Origin: Sulfurimonas sp.
Lineage (GTDB): Bacteria > Campylobacterota > Campylobacteria > Campylobacterales > Sulfurimonadaceae
Reading direction: 5' to 3'
Length of the DNA stretch: 64,000 nt
NCBI GenBank assembly: GCA_002899765.1
Contig: PPDH01000003.1
Location: 1 to 64,000 of the forward strand
Shown here: positions 29,859 to 39,246 of the stretch, in pieces
How the letters are laid out: the number at the start of each line of letters is the position of its first letter
Numbering within the stretch: the stretch's first letter is position 1
Position numbers and translations under genes: made by a program
The notes under the pieces: generated by a model
Databases searched by the model: none
Seen by the model: only the letters and a program-made list of their open reading frames with translations
What the model was told of the DNA's origin: nothing

Positions 29859-30737
29859 ATGAAGAAAGTTCTTATAACTGGCATAGACAGCTTTAGCGGT
29901 ACTCATCTATCGTCATATCTTGTAAATGCAGGTTATGACGTTTATGGAACTTCTCTATTTGAGTGCGGAGATAAAAAGTACAAATGCGATATCACTAAAA
30001 AAGAGGATATCATCGCTGTACTTAAAAGCTCTAAACCCGACTACCTTATCCACCTCAGCGGTATCTCTTTTGCAGCTCATGGAGAGAGTGAAGATTTTTA
30101 CAAAGTAAATACTATAGGCACTATAAATATACTTGAGAGTTTTATAGAACTGAAAATGAGTCCTAAAAAGATAATCCTTGCAAGCAGTGCCACAGTTTAC
30201 GGCAATCAAGGCTTGGAAGTTCTTGACGAATCACTCTGCGCAAAACCGACAAACCATTACGGTGTGAGTAAATACGCTATGGAGTGTCTCTCATCAGAGT
30301 ATTTTGGAAAGTTAAATATAATCATCACAAGACCGTTTAACTATACGGGCATAAACCAGCAGGAGCACTTCCTCATCCCAAAAATCGTAAAACATTTTAA
30401 AGAAAAGAGGCAAACTATAGAGCTGGGCAACATACATGTAAGCCGTGAGTTTAACGATGTCTCTTATGTATGCGAAATATACAAAAAACTGCTCGAATCT
30501 TCTGCGGTTTCCGAAGTTGTAAATATAGCCTCAAGCAGAGGCATAAAACTCTTGGACGTTATAGAGATGATACAAGAGATAGCGGGTTATAAGATAGAGG
30601 TGAAAATCAATCCTGCCTTTGTAAGAGAGGGTGAGATAAAAACACTCACAGGCTCATGTGAGAAGCTTTTTGGACTTATCGGCAAAGTAGAACAAAAAGA
30701 GTTTAAAGAGACACTGCGAGATATGCTTGAAGCCTAA
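29859..30737 (+). CDS. rmd: NAD-dependent reductase, probable GDP-D-rhamnose synthase (RMD-like)
   Basis: A 292-residue SDR protein. ITGIDSFSGTHLSSYLVNAGYDVYGTS binds NAD(P), with SSATVYG and YGVSKYAME as catalytic Ser and YxxxK, and RPFNYTGINQQEHFLIPKIV typical of RMD rather than of GDP-fucose synthase. The adjacent gmd supports conversion of the 4-keto intermediate to GDP-D-rhamnose. A C4 epimer product cannot be excluded. It overlaps the next gene by 11 bases. Confidence 0.8.
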   Translation: MKKVLITGIDSFSGTHLSSYLVNAGYDVYGTSLFECGDKKYKCDITKKEDIIAVLKSSKPDYLIHLSGISFAAHGESEDFYKVNTIGTINILESFIELKMSPKKIILASSATVYGNQGLEVLDESLCAKPTNHYGVSKYAMECLSSEYFGKLNIIITRPFNYTGINQQEHFLIPKIVKHFKEKRQTIELGNIHVSREFNDVSYVCEIYKKLLESSAVSEVVNIASSRGIKLLDVIEMIQEIAGYKIEVKINPAFVREGEIKTLTGSCEKLFGLIGKVEQKEFKETLRDMLEA

Positions 30738-31830
30738 AGAGAAAAAAGTAGCAATAGTTCATGACTGGCTTGTGACAAATGCGGGAGCGGAGAAGGTCTT
30801 AAAAGCTTTGATAGACATCTATCCGGGTGCCGATATCTTCTCCATTGTTGATTTTTTAAGTAAGAGCGACAGAGAAGCGGTCATGGGCGGCAGAGAAGCA
30901 AAAACATCCTTTATCCAAAAACTCCCTTTTGCAAAAAAACATTTTAGAAGTTACTTTTTTCTTTTTCCTCTGGCAATAGAGAGCTTTGATTTAAGCGAAT
31001 ATGATTTAATCATCTCATCATCATGGGCGGTTGCAAAAGGGGTGAAGAAGAATGCAGACCAGCTTCATATCTCTTACTGCTATACGCCGATTCGCTATGC
31101 GTGGGATCTTTATGATGAGTATACGGCAAACTTGAGCCAGCCTAAAAAACTTTTTGTTCAAACAACGCTGAGATATATTAGAAGATGGGATATAAAAACG
31201 CTCTATAGAGTCGATCACTTTATAGCGGACTCTATCTTTGTGCAGGAGAGAATCAAAAGAACATACAACAGAGATTCGGTTGTTATCTATCCGCCTGTTG
31301 ATACGCAGAATTTCAGTTACGAGCCGCATAAAGAGGAGTTTTACTTAAGTGCTTCAAGACTTGTTCCTTACAAAAAAACAAAACTGATTGTTGAGGCGTT
31401 TAACGAAATGCCCGAAAAAAAGCTCCTCGTTATAGGACGCGGTGAGGAGTATAAAGCAATAAAAGAGATTGCAAAAGCAAATATTTCGGTGCTTGGTTAT
31501 CAAGAGAGAGATAAATTGATACGCTACATGCAAAAAGCAAAAGCTTTTGTATATGCGGCAATCGAAGACTTTGGCATAGTACCCATTGAAGCTATGTCAT
31601 GTGGAACTCCGGTAATCGCCCTAAGTAAAGGCGGCACTGCAGAGACGGTTACAGACGGTAAAAGCGGGGTGCATTTTCATGAGCAGACAAAAGAGGATAT
31701 CATAGAAGCTGTTTATAGATTTGAGAAGCAGAGTTTTGACTTGGCATCTATCTCAAAAGATGTTCAGGCATATAACACAAAAAGATTTCAAGGCGAGATA
31801 AAAGAGTTTATAAATAGTTTTGAAGTATAA
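30727..31830 (+). CDS. GT4-family glycosyltransferase (mannosyl/rhamnosyl type)
   Basis: A 367-residue GT-B enzyme from TTG 30727, overlapping rmd. The N-terminus VAIVHDWLVTNAGAEKVLKAL and the C-terminal donor site SAFVYA-type AIEDFGIVPIEAMSCGTPVIALSKGG define GT4. Similar proteins add mannose or rhamnose in O-antigen assembly (WbaZ-like). The sugar and acceptor are inferred from the gmd-rmd context only. Confidence 0.85.
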   Translation: MKPKEKKVAIVHDWLVTNAGAEKVLKALIDIYPGADIFSIVDFLSKSDREAVMGGREAKTSFIQKLPFAKKHFRSYFFLFPLAIESFDLSEYDLIISSSWAVAKGVKKNADQLHISYCYTPIRYAWDLYDEYTANLSQPKKLFVQTTLRYIRRWDIKTLYRVDHFIADSIFVQERIKRTYNRDSVVIYPPVDTQNFSYEPHKEEFYLSASRLVPYKKTKLIVEAFNEMPEKKLLVIGRGEEYKAIKEIAKANISVLGYQERDKLIRYMQKAKAFVYAAIEDFGIVPIEAMSCGTPVIALSKGGTAETVTDGKSGVHFHEQTKEDIIEAVYRFEKQSFDLASISKDVQAYNTKRFQGEIKEFINSFEV

Positions 31831-31838
31831 TCAGCCTC

Positions 31839-33149
31839 ATGAAGACTTTGAAATTTAACCCTTTTTTTTACATACTTACCTCTTTACTTGTGGCAGTTGA
31901 TTTTTTAGCGCTCATCATCTCTTTTGAAGTTCTCAGCTATACACAAACTGCACCTTTAGATATAACTCCATATTTTTGGATTTTTATTTTTATACTTCTT
32001 ACATTTGCCGCTCAAGAAATATATATAGTCCGTTATGACTTTTGGGGAGATGCCAAAAGAGTGCTTAAGGGGTTTTTCTTCTCCTTTTTTGCGGTTTTTA
32101 CTATCATTTCACTGGCTAAAGTCTTTGATGATTACTCCGTAGATTTTTTATTAAAGTTTTTCATCACGGCAATGTTTGTAACACTTTTTTTTAAAAGATT
32201 CTTTAAGAAACTATTTTTTACATTTGATGTATTCAGGCTTAAAGTAAAAATAGTTGCAGATGAGCAAAACTACGAAACTATCGCTAAAGAGATAGAGAAA
32301 AACTGGTATTTCGGCTATGAGGCGGATGATACAGAGTATGACTTGATTATCATCTCTTCACGCGGGTTTGAACTTAGTAAACTTCAAGAGAGCATCAGAG
32401 AATTTTCACGCACCACCAAAGATATTTTTATCATCCCTTATTTGGACTATTTGGATTTTTCACATGCTACTATATTTGATTTCTCAAACATCAGGTTTTC
32501 GGCAATTCATATAGAAAACAGACTTCTAAATCTAAAAAATATTTTTATAAAGTACTTTTTTGAAAAAATCACAATATTGATGCTTCTTCCCTTTGCATTG
32601 GTTTTGCACCTTTTTATCTCTAGGCTCATCAAAAGAGACTCCATTGGGGCGGTATTTTTTAATCAAAAAAGACTTGCCAAAGACTCAAAACTTTTTGAGT
32701 GTTACAAATACCGCACAATGTATGAGAACTCTCAGGAAATGCTTAAAGAGTATCTTTTAAAAAACCCCGACGAGGTTGAGTATTATAAAAAATTTCATAA
32801 GTATAAAAATGATCCCCGTATCACAAAAATAGGCAGGTTTTTAAGAAGAACATCGCTGGATGAACTCCCTCAATTTTACAACATACTCAAAGGCGATATG
32901 AATCTTATAGGTCCCAGACCTTATCTGCCCGAAGAACTTCATGCCATGGGTGAAGACAACACGGATATAATCCTTAGAGTCAAACCTGGGCTTACGGGTC
33001 TGTGGCAGGTGAGCGGGAGAAATAAATTAACCTTTAAAAAGAGGGTTGATTTGGATGTTTGGTATATTCAGAACTGGTCTCTGTGGATGGATTTTGTTAT
33101 TTTTCTTAAAACAACAAAAGTTGTACTGCTTAAAGTCGGTGCAAAGTAA
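31839..33149 (+). CDS. undecaprenyl-phosphate sugar-1-phosphate transferase (WbaP/WcaJ-like)
   Basis: A 436-residue polyprenyl-phosphate hexose-1-phosphate transferase that primes glycan synthesis on the inner membrane. It has about four N-terminal membrane segments, a short Rossmann-like middle, another membrane helix, then the catalytic domain. That domain includes RLAKDSKLFECYKYRTMYENS, ITKIGRFLRRTSLDELPQF and NLIGPRPYLPEE. The length fits the family. Confidence 0.9.
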   Translation: MKTLKFNPFFYILTSLLVAVDFLALIISFEVLSYTQTAPLDITPYFWIFIFILLTFAAQEIYIVRYDFWGDAKRVLKGFFFSFFAVFTIISLAKVFDDYSVDFLLKFFITAMFVTLFFKRFFKKLFFTFDVFRLKVKIVADEQNYETIAKEIEKNWYFGYEADDTEYDLIIISSRGFELSKLQESIREFSRTTKDIFIIPYLDYLDFSHATIFDFSNIRFSAIHIENRLLNLKNIFIKYFFEKITILMLLPFALVLHLFISRLIKRDSIGAVFFNQKRLAKDSKLFECYKYRTMYENSQEMLKEYLLKNPDEVEYYKKFHKYKNDPRITKIGRFLRRTSLDELPQFYNILKGDMNLIGPRPYLPEELHAMGEDNTDIILRVKPGLTGLWQVSGRNKLTFKKRVDLDVWYIQNWSLWMDFVIFLKTTKVVLLKVGAK

Positions 33150-33160
33150 ATATTTACTAT

Positions 33161-33208
33161 TAAATTATACTATAAATGCCTATTTTTATTAAAAAATAGT
33201 ATAATTTA
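33161..33208. repeat. 13-bp perfect inverted repeat with embedded TATAAT
   Basis: TAAATTATACTAT (33161-33173) and ATAGTATAATTTA (33196-33208) are perfect complements with a 22-base loop. Each arm contains TAGTATAAT read outward, so it may be an operator, a terminator stem or a paired promoter. The right arm supplies a -10 at 33200-33205, 27 bases before the next start codon. Confidence 0.6.
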
Positions 33209-33232
33209 AGAATTTATATAAAGCAGGTAAAA

Positions 33233-34246
33233 ATGGGTTTTGAATTTATACCGTATAGCGATGAGCAGAGAAAGACTTATATCAATGCAGAATTGGTATA
33301 TAGGAGCTATATATCCAAAAAGAAAAGATACGATAAATCCTTCAGGTACAGGATGGGATGGCAAAAAGTAAAGGATAAGGAATATCTTTTTAGAGAGTGC
33401 CTTGATACCAAAAAGCGAAAATCGCTCGGTGCAAGAAGCAGCGAGACAGAAGCTATTTATGACTCGTTTCATGCTCAAAAAGCGGAGCTAAAAGAGAGCA
33501 TAAAAGAGACTAAAACGCTGCTTGAGAGGCAAGAGAAGATAAACAAGTTTACTAAAATATCAAGAGTACCCAATGTGTTGATAAATCTTTTTAGAAGATT
33601 GAACGAACTAGGTCTTGACGATAAAGTCGTGGTTATAGGTACGAACAGTTTATATGCTTATGAAGCTTATAGCGGCGTATTTATTGAAAATCAGCACTTA
33701 GCTACATTTGACATAGATATACTGAATAAAAGAGATAAAAAAGTTTCAATAGCTTTTAAAGAGAAGATTCCAAACAGAACATTAAAGGGCATACTACTAG
33801 AGGTGGACAATACTTTTAAAGAAAGTGATGAAGCCTTGTATCGCTTTGTTAATAAAGACGAAGTGGTGGTAGAGCTGCTTACTCCTATGAGGATTGGATC
33901 TGGCAATGAGTCCTTTGGCGGAGTCAGGGAAATAATATTAGACGGAATCAAATGGATAGAGAGTTCAAAGCTGCATAAGCAATTGCTTATAGGAGATAAT
34001 GGCAAATGTGCGTTTATCACGACCATAAACCCTTTGGAGTACGCTGTCTATAAAAAGTGGCTAAGTACTCAGACATACAGAGAGCCTATCAAGCGAGATA
34101 GAGATATGCAGCAGTCTTATCTCGTTACCAAACTTATAAGAGATTACATGCTTACAATCGATATAGAATCTGAGCTTAAAAATATTAGAAATATTTCAAA
34201 AGAAGCGGTAGAGGACTATAGACAAACCGTATTGAATAAGCGATAA
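33233..34246 (+). CDS. GSU2403-family nucleotidyltransferase-fold protein
   Basis: A 337-residue protein. The middle region VVIGTNSLYAYEAYSGVFIENQHLATFDIDIL has the G-(T/S)-N and DxD pattern of a nucleotidyltransferase fold. The C-terminal KWLSTQTYREPIKRDRDMQQ block is typical of this family. Function is unknown; relatives are scattered and often accessory. It interrupts the glycan gene run and carries its own promoter palindrome, so it may be a later insertion. Confidence 0.75.
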   Translation: MGFEFIPYSDEQRKTYINAELVYRSYISKKKRYDKSFRYRMGWQKVKDKEYLFRECLDTKKRKSLGARSSETEAIYDSFHAQKAELKESIKETKTLLERQEKINKFTKISRVPNVLINLFRRLNELGLDDKVVVIGTNSLYAYEAYSGVFIENQHLATFDIDILNKRDKKVSIAFKEKIPNRTLKGILLEVDNTFKESDEALYRFVNKDEVVVELLTPMRIGSGNESFGGVREIILDGIKWIESSKLHKQLLIGDNGKCAFITTINPLEYAVYKKWLSTQTYREPIKRDRDMQQSYLVTKLIRDYMLTIDIESELKNIRNISKEAVEDYRQTVLNKR

Positions 34247-34293
34247 GTAAGCATCTGAGTGCTAAAATCTCCCTATAATAAGGGGAATATATA

Positions 34294-35688
34294 ATGACTA
34301 ATATTATCTTATGCGGCGGCAGCGGCACACGCCTTTGGCCGATAAGCAGGACGCTTATGCCTAAACAGTTTGTAAAACTTTTTGATGACAAATCACTTTT
34401 TCAGCTAACTCTTGAGCGAAACCGCCTCTCTTGCCAAAGAAGTTTTATAGTTTCAAGCTCTGAACAATATCTATTGGCACTGGATCAAACGCAAGAGACG
34501 GTTCTCTCTAATTCTGAGACAACATGTTATCTTCTTGAACCTATAGCAAGAAATACCGCTCCTGCAATCGCTCTTGCCTGCATGACACTGGATAAAGAAG
34601 AGATAGTTTTGGTTACGCCATCGGATCATCTTATTAAGAATGAAAAAGAGTACCAAAGAGTACTAAACCGTGCAAAAGAGTCGGCAGAGAAAAATTATCT
34701 AGTCACTTTTGGCATAAAACCGACATTTGCCCAAACCGGATTTGGTTATATTGAAGCAGACGGCGAAAATGTTAAAGCCTTTCATGAAAAACCGGATTTT
34801 GAGCGTGCTACAGCGTATTTAAAAGCCGGGAATTACTACTGGAACAGCGGAATGTTCTGTTTTAAAGCAGGAATTTTTTTAGAGGAGCTTCAAAAGCATT
34901 CGCCGCACATATACAATGCATGCAAAAGTGCATTAGGGGATGACGCTTTTGTTTTCTCAAAAAAAGTTATAACGGTAGATAAAGAGAGTATGTCTAAAAT
35001 CCCCGAAAATTCTATCGACTATGCCGTTATGGAGAAATCCTCAAAAGTCAAGGTTATCCCCTCGGATATCGGCTGGTCGGATGTAGGAAGCTTTGATGCT
35101 CTTTATGATTAACTGCCAAAAGATAAAGATGGCAACACCGTAAATGAAAAGTATGTTCAGATAGACAGCAAAAACAATTTTATTTACGGTAATGAAAGAA
35201 AAATAGCAACCGTTGATATAGAAGACCTTATTATCGTTGATACGGGGGATGCGCTTCTTATCTCAAAAAAAGGTTCGTCTCAAAAAGTAAAAGATGTCGT
35301 TGCTAAAGTACGCCAAGACAGCCAGCTGCACAATATCCATCTAACGGCTCATAGACCATGGGGAACATACACCGTGCTTGAGGATACTCCAAAATATAAG
35401 ATTAAACGTATAGAGGTAAAACCAGGAGGCAGGCTCTCTTTGCAAAAACATTTTCATAGAAGCGAGCACTGGACGGTTGTAAGCGGAACGGCTATCGTAA
35501 CACTGGCTCAAGAAGAAAAAGCACTCAGAGCAAATGAGTCTATCTACATCCCAATGGGAGAGCTTCACCGCCTTGAAAACGCGGGGAAATTACCTTTAGT
35601 TCTTATAGAGACGCAAATAGGCGACTATCTAGGTGAAGATGATATCTTAAGAGTCGAAGATGATTATAAAAGAGAAGAAAACAGTTGA
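34294..35688 (+). pseudogene. manC: mannose-1-phosphate guanylyltransferase/mannose-6-phosphate isomerase, in-frame TAA
   Basis: A bifunctional ManC/AlgA-type enzyme making GDP-mannose. The N-terminal part has LCGGSGTRLWPISRTLMPKQF, VTPSDHLI and FHEKPDFERA. The C-terminal cupin has HRPWGTYTVLED, KPGGRLSLQKHFHRSEHW and EDDILRVEDDY. Both lie in one frame split by TAA at 35110-35112, between SFDALYD and LPKDKDGNTV, a stretch normally continuous. The span of 465 codons is normal. Loss would starve gmd-rmd unless another manC exists or the codon is read through. Confidence 0.9.
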
Positions 35689-36458
35689 AACACAATATTT
35701 TACTTGCTTTTAGTTTTGCCGAAAGAGATTTTAAAGAGCGTTATATAGGAACAGGTTTGGGGCAGATTTGGTATATTCTCTCACCCATCATTACCATACT
35801 TATATACACGGTCATCTTCTCTGATTTTATGAAGATGAAGCTTGATATTGTCGATAACAGCTACTCTTACAGCATCTATCTTGTTCCTGGTCTTTTGGCA
35901 TGGACATCTTTTAGCACCGTTATCATGCGGCTAAACGGCTCTCTTTTGGAAAAAGCAAATCTTATCAAAAAGATAAATGTTCCCGCTTTTGTTTATCAGC
36001 TCAGTATTATCATTACCGAATTTGGCATTTTGATACTCTCATACTCGTTGGCACTCATTTTTTTGCTACTTGTAAATCAACCCATAACGCTTACTTTTTT
36101 ATATCTTTTGCCTCTTCTGTTTTTACAAACGATTCTTGCCTTTTCACTAGGAGTGATTTTTTCACTCTTTACCCCGTTTTTTAAAGATTTAAAAGAGGCA
36201 GTTCCAATCATTGTACAGCTTTGGTTTTGGATGACGCCTATTATCTACATGAAAGAGATGATTGCAAACAAATATCCCGCTCTTTTAACCTTTAACCCGT
36301 TTTTTTACTTTGTGCATATCTATCAAGATATTTTTCTCTACTCAAAAGCGCCCTCCTTTGAGGCGCTCATCAGTATAATGTTTATCACATTTGTACCACT
36401 TGTTTTTGCCGCTTATCTTTACAAAAAAATGATAGGTACTATAAAGGATATTATTTAG
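35685..36458 (+). CDS. wzm: O-antigen/polysaccharide ABC transporter permease (Wzm-like)
   Basis: A 257-residue ABC-2 permease from TTG 35685, overlapping the manC stop. It has six hydrophobic segments, the conserved start FAERDFKERYIGTGLGQIWYILSPI and KKINVPAFVYQLS in the middle. It carries finished lipid-linked glycan across the inner membrane with the next gene product. It is directly followed by wzt. Confidence 0.9.
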   Translation: MKHNILLAFSFAERDFKERYIGTGLGQIWYILSPIITILIYTVIFSDFMKMKLDIVDNSYSYSIYLVPGLLAWTSFSTVIMRLNGSLLEKANLIKKINVPAFVYQLSIIITEFGILILSYSLALIFLLLVNQPITLTFLYLLPLLFLQTILAFSLGVIFSLFTPFFKDLKEAVPIIVQLWFWMTPIIYMKEMIANKYPALLTFNPFFYFVHIYQDIFLYSKAPSFEALISIMFITFVPLVFAAYLYKKMIGTIKDII

Positions 36459-37667
36459 ATGCAAAAAGTCCTAGAAGTTAAAAATATCACAAAAGTCTAT
36501 AAGATGTATAAAGGTAATTTCGACAGACTAAAAGAGGTGTTTTTAAAAAAAACATATCATAAAGAGTTTGTTTCAAACAACAATATCTCTTTTGACCTCT
36601 ACATGGGCGAAACACTCGGAATCATCGGAGTAAACGGTGCAGGTAAATCAACTATACTTAAAATCATAGCAGGCGTTACAAACCCTACAAGCGGAGAGAT
36701 TTTAAGGCATGGCAGAGTAACGGCGCTTCTTGAACTCGGCACGGGTTTTAACGATGAGTTAAGCGGATATGAAAACATCTTTTTAAACGGTACGCTTATC
36801 GGGATGAGTGAGCAGGAGTGCGCGCAAAAAGCAAAAGAGATTATCGCTTTTACCGAACTGGGTGATTATATAAACGAACCTATCAAAACCTACTCATCGG
36901 GTATGAAGATGCGTCTTGCTTTCTCTATCGCCATTTACTCCGAACCACAAATTCTTATAGTCGATGAAGCTCTAAGTGTCGGGGATGCGCACTTTGCGGC
37001 AAAATGTACCAAAGCATTAAAGCAGAGAAAAGAGCAAAATATGTCTATAATCTATGTCTCTCATGACTTGAACTCTTTAAAACTGCTTTGTGATAGAGTT
37101 ATTTTGTTAAATCATGGTGAGCTTATAGAAGAAGGAAGCCCTGAAACAGTGATAAATACATACAACTTTCTTATCGCAAAACTTGGCGACAAAGAGGAGA
37201 AAATAAGCATAAAAAACTCTCATGAGAGCTCTTTTGGAACATTTGACGTTGAGATAACAGGAGTAGTCATAAAGGGTGAAAATTCAAACTCAAATATGAT
37301 AAGTTCAGGTGAAGTTGCAAATATAGAACTAAGAATTTTTTCTAAAAAAGAGCTATCAAATATGACTGTAGGTATAATGCTGCGTGATAAATTCGGGCAG
37401 GATATATTTGGAACAAACACCTATTACTACGATATGAATATAGAGTTTCAAGCAGATACAGAGTACACATGCACTTACAAAATGCCCCTAAATATCGGAG
37501 CGGGAAAATACAGTGTAACTGCAGCAGTCCATTCAGAACATAACCATCTCTCTGAGTGCTCGCACTGGCTTGATCACGGAGCCGATTTTGAAGTTGCTGG
37601 AGTTATCGGCAACATGTTTATAGGCGCAACTAGATTAGAACCTAGTATTGAATTTAAAGAAGTATAA
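36459..37667 (+). CDS. wzt: O-antigen ABC transporter ATPase with C-terminal glycan-binding domain (Wzt-like)
   Basis: A 402-residue protein. The ATPase has GVNGAGKSTILK, the signature YSSGMKMRLAFSIA and Walker B ILIVDEALSVGD. After residue about 245 there is a beta-sandwich domain (VEITGVVIKGENSNSNMI ... YSVTAAVHSEHNHLSECSHWLDHG) like the Wzt carbohydrate-binding domain that recognises the capped non-reducing end in E. coli O9a. This supports a chain-terminator mechanism, supplied by the methyltransferase gene 1 base later. Confidence 0.92.
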   Translation: MQKVLEVKNITKVYKMYKGNFDRLKEVFLKKTYHKEFVSNNNISFDLYMGETLGIIGVNGAGKSTILKIIAGVTNPTSGEILRHGRVTALLELGTGFNDELSGYENIFLNGTLIGMSEQECAQKAKEIIAFTELGDYINEPIKTYSSGMKMRLAFSIAIYSEPQILIVDEALSVGDAHFAAKCTKALKQRKEQNMSIIYVSHDLNSLKLLCDRVILLNHGELIEEGSPETVINTYNFLIAKLGDKEEKISIKNSHESSFGTFDVEITGVVIKGENSNSNMISSGEVANIELRIFSKKELSNMTVGIMLRDKFGQDIFGTNTYYYDMNIEFQADTEYTCTYKMPLNIGAGKYSVTAAVHSEHNHLSECSHWLDHGADFEVAGVIGNMFIGATRLEPSIEFKEV

Positions 37668-37668
37668 A

Positions 37669-39246
37669 ATGATACAAACAAACATACCAAATCTCACAAA
37701 TGAAGAGATTATGCAAAAAATAGAACAAGAAGCCAAAAGAGAAAAACCCAAAGCACCGCAGCAAGTAAAAAATTTTCATAAAAAACCGCGGCAGCAGACA
37801 AAAATCGAGAAAGTCACTATTTATGACTTTGCAGTAAAAATAGGAAAGTTTTTACAAAAAAACGGGTTTGGCAATTTTGCAAAAAGTGTGCAGAAAATAT
37901 TTAAGCTTTATCCTCAAAACCGTATATATATCATGAATGATTTTGTAAAATTTTATGACGAAGAGTTTGTAAACAATACTTACAATCTTCTTTTTTTCAG
38001 AAATCCGACCGACAAAGAGAAGGAACATTATCTTTCTGTTTTAAGAAGCGGCAAGGTCTCTAAGGCGGAGATTGTACTCTCTCTTTACTACTCTAAAGAG
38101 GCAAGAGAGCAAAATGTTATTATCTTAGGAGTAAAAAAAAGATATCTGCTTATGCTTTTATATAAAATCCCACTTATGGGATATTTAACAAAAACAGCAT
38201 ATACGCTTTTAACGCTGCCAAAACTTTTAGAGCGCATTGCAAGCCATGAAAATTTATTTTACTCTAAAATACAGCATCAAGAGATAAAGCAGAGCAATTT
38301 TGAAATGCAGCTGCAGACAAAAGCGTCAAACGAAACTGTTTCGGACTTAAATTCACAGCTACAGACAAAAGCATCAAACGATACCGTTGCGGATTTTACA
38401 AAACATTTTCAAGCGCAGCTGCAGACAAAAGCAGCTATAGAAGATTTCAAATACTACATGCAGACACTTAATTATGCAAAAGAGTATATGCAAGATGTGC
38501 AAAAAAATATGCAAGGTCTTATCGCAGAAGCGAAAAAGCGTTTACCTAAAGAGTTGTTAGAACAAAAAGAGCTTGTAGCTATTACGCAAGAAGAAAAACA
38601 TATCTTCGATACTTTTTATGTGGCATTTGAAGAGAGGTTTCGCGGCAGCAGAGAGCAGATTAAACAAAGAGTAGAAAAATATCTCTCATACATTGAAAAT
38701 TTGCCATTTGAGAAAGAACAGATAAGAGTACTAGATGTCGGTTGCGGCAGAGGTGAATGGCTGGAGCTTCTGGGAGAAAAGGGTTATAGCGCAAAAGGGA
38801 TTGATTTGAACCGTATCATGGTCGAAAAATCAAAAGAGTTATCTTTGGCGGTAGAAGAAGCCGATGTTTTAGAGTATCTTCATGCACAAGCAGATGATTC
38901 TCTATCTTTTATTAGCGGATTCCACATCATAGAACATCTTCCTTTTGAAGTCTTGATGACGCTCTTAAGCGAGAGCCGCAGAGTACTGCAAAAAGGCGGA
39001 ATGGTTCTTTTTGAGACGCCAAACCCTGAAAATCTTGTTGTAGGAGCTTGCACTTTTTATACAGATCCGACACATATAAATCCGCTTGTACCCGACTCCA
39101 CACAGTTTTTACTAGAGTACAACGGTTTTATAAATACGCAGATACTAAGAGTCAACGGCTCTTTTGACGTAGACCTGCAAAACGAATTTTTAAATCTTCA
39201 GTTTAATCCTCAGTTTGATTACGCAGTTATAGGATACAAAGCATGA
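37669..39246 (+). CDS. DUF4214-coiled coil-methyltransferase (WbdD-like chain terminator)
   Basis: A protein of about 525 residues from ATG 37669; the track TTG at 37648 lies inside wzt. There is a basic N-terminus, then a DUF4214-like unit (EFVNNTYNLLFFRNPTDKEKEHYL, about residues 100-145). A coiled coil follows with three near-repeats of LQTKAS(N)xT, and then a SAM methyltransferase (VLDVGCGRGEWLELLGEKGYSAKGID). The layout recalls WbdD, whose coiled coil acts as a length ruler, but methyltransferase and coiled coil are in reverse order. It probably methylates the O-chain end recognised by Wzt. Confidence 0.75.
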   Translation: MIQTNIPNLTNEEIMQKIEQEAKREKPKAPQQVKNFHKKPRQQTKIEKVTIYDFAVKIGKFLQKNGFGNFAKSVQKIFKLYPQNRIYIMNDFVKFYDEEFVNNTYNLLFFRNPTDKEKEHYLSVLRSGKVSKAEIVLSLYYSKEAREQNVIILGVKKRYLLMLLYKIPLMGYLTKTAYTLLTLPKLLERIASHENLFYSKIQHQEIKQSNFEMQLQTKASNETVSDLNSQLQTKASNDTVADFTKHFQAQLQTKAAIEDFKYYMQTLNYAKEYMQDVQKNMQGLIAEAKKRLPKELLEQKELVAITQEEKHIFDTFYVAFEERFRGSREQIKQRVEKYLSYIENLPFEKEQIRVLDVGCGRGEWLELLGEKGYSAKGIDLNRIMVEKSKELSLAVEEADVLEYLHAQADDSLSFISGFHIIEHLPFEVLMTLLSESRRVLQKGGMVLFETPNPENLVVGACTFYTDPTHINPLVPDSTQFLLEYNGFINTQILRVNGSFDVDLQNEFLNLQFNPQFDYAVIGYKA

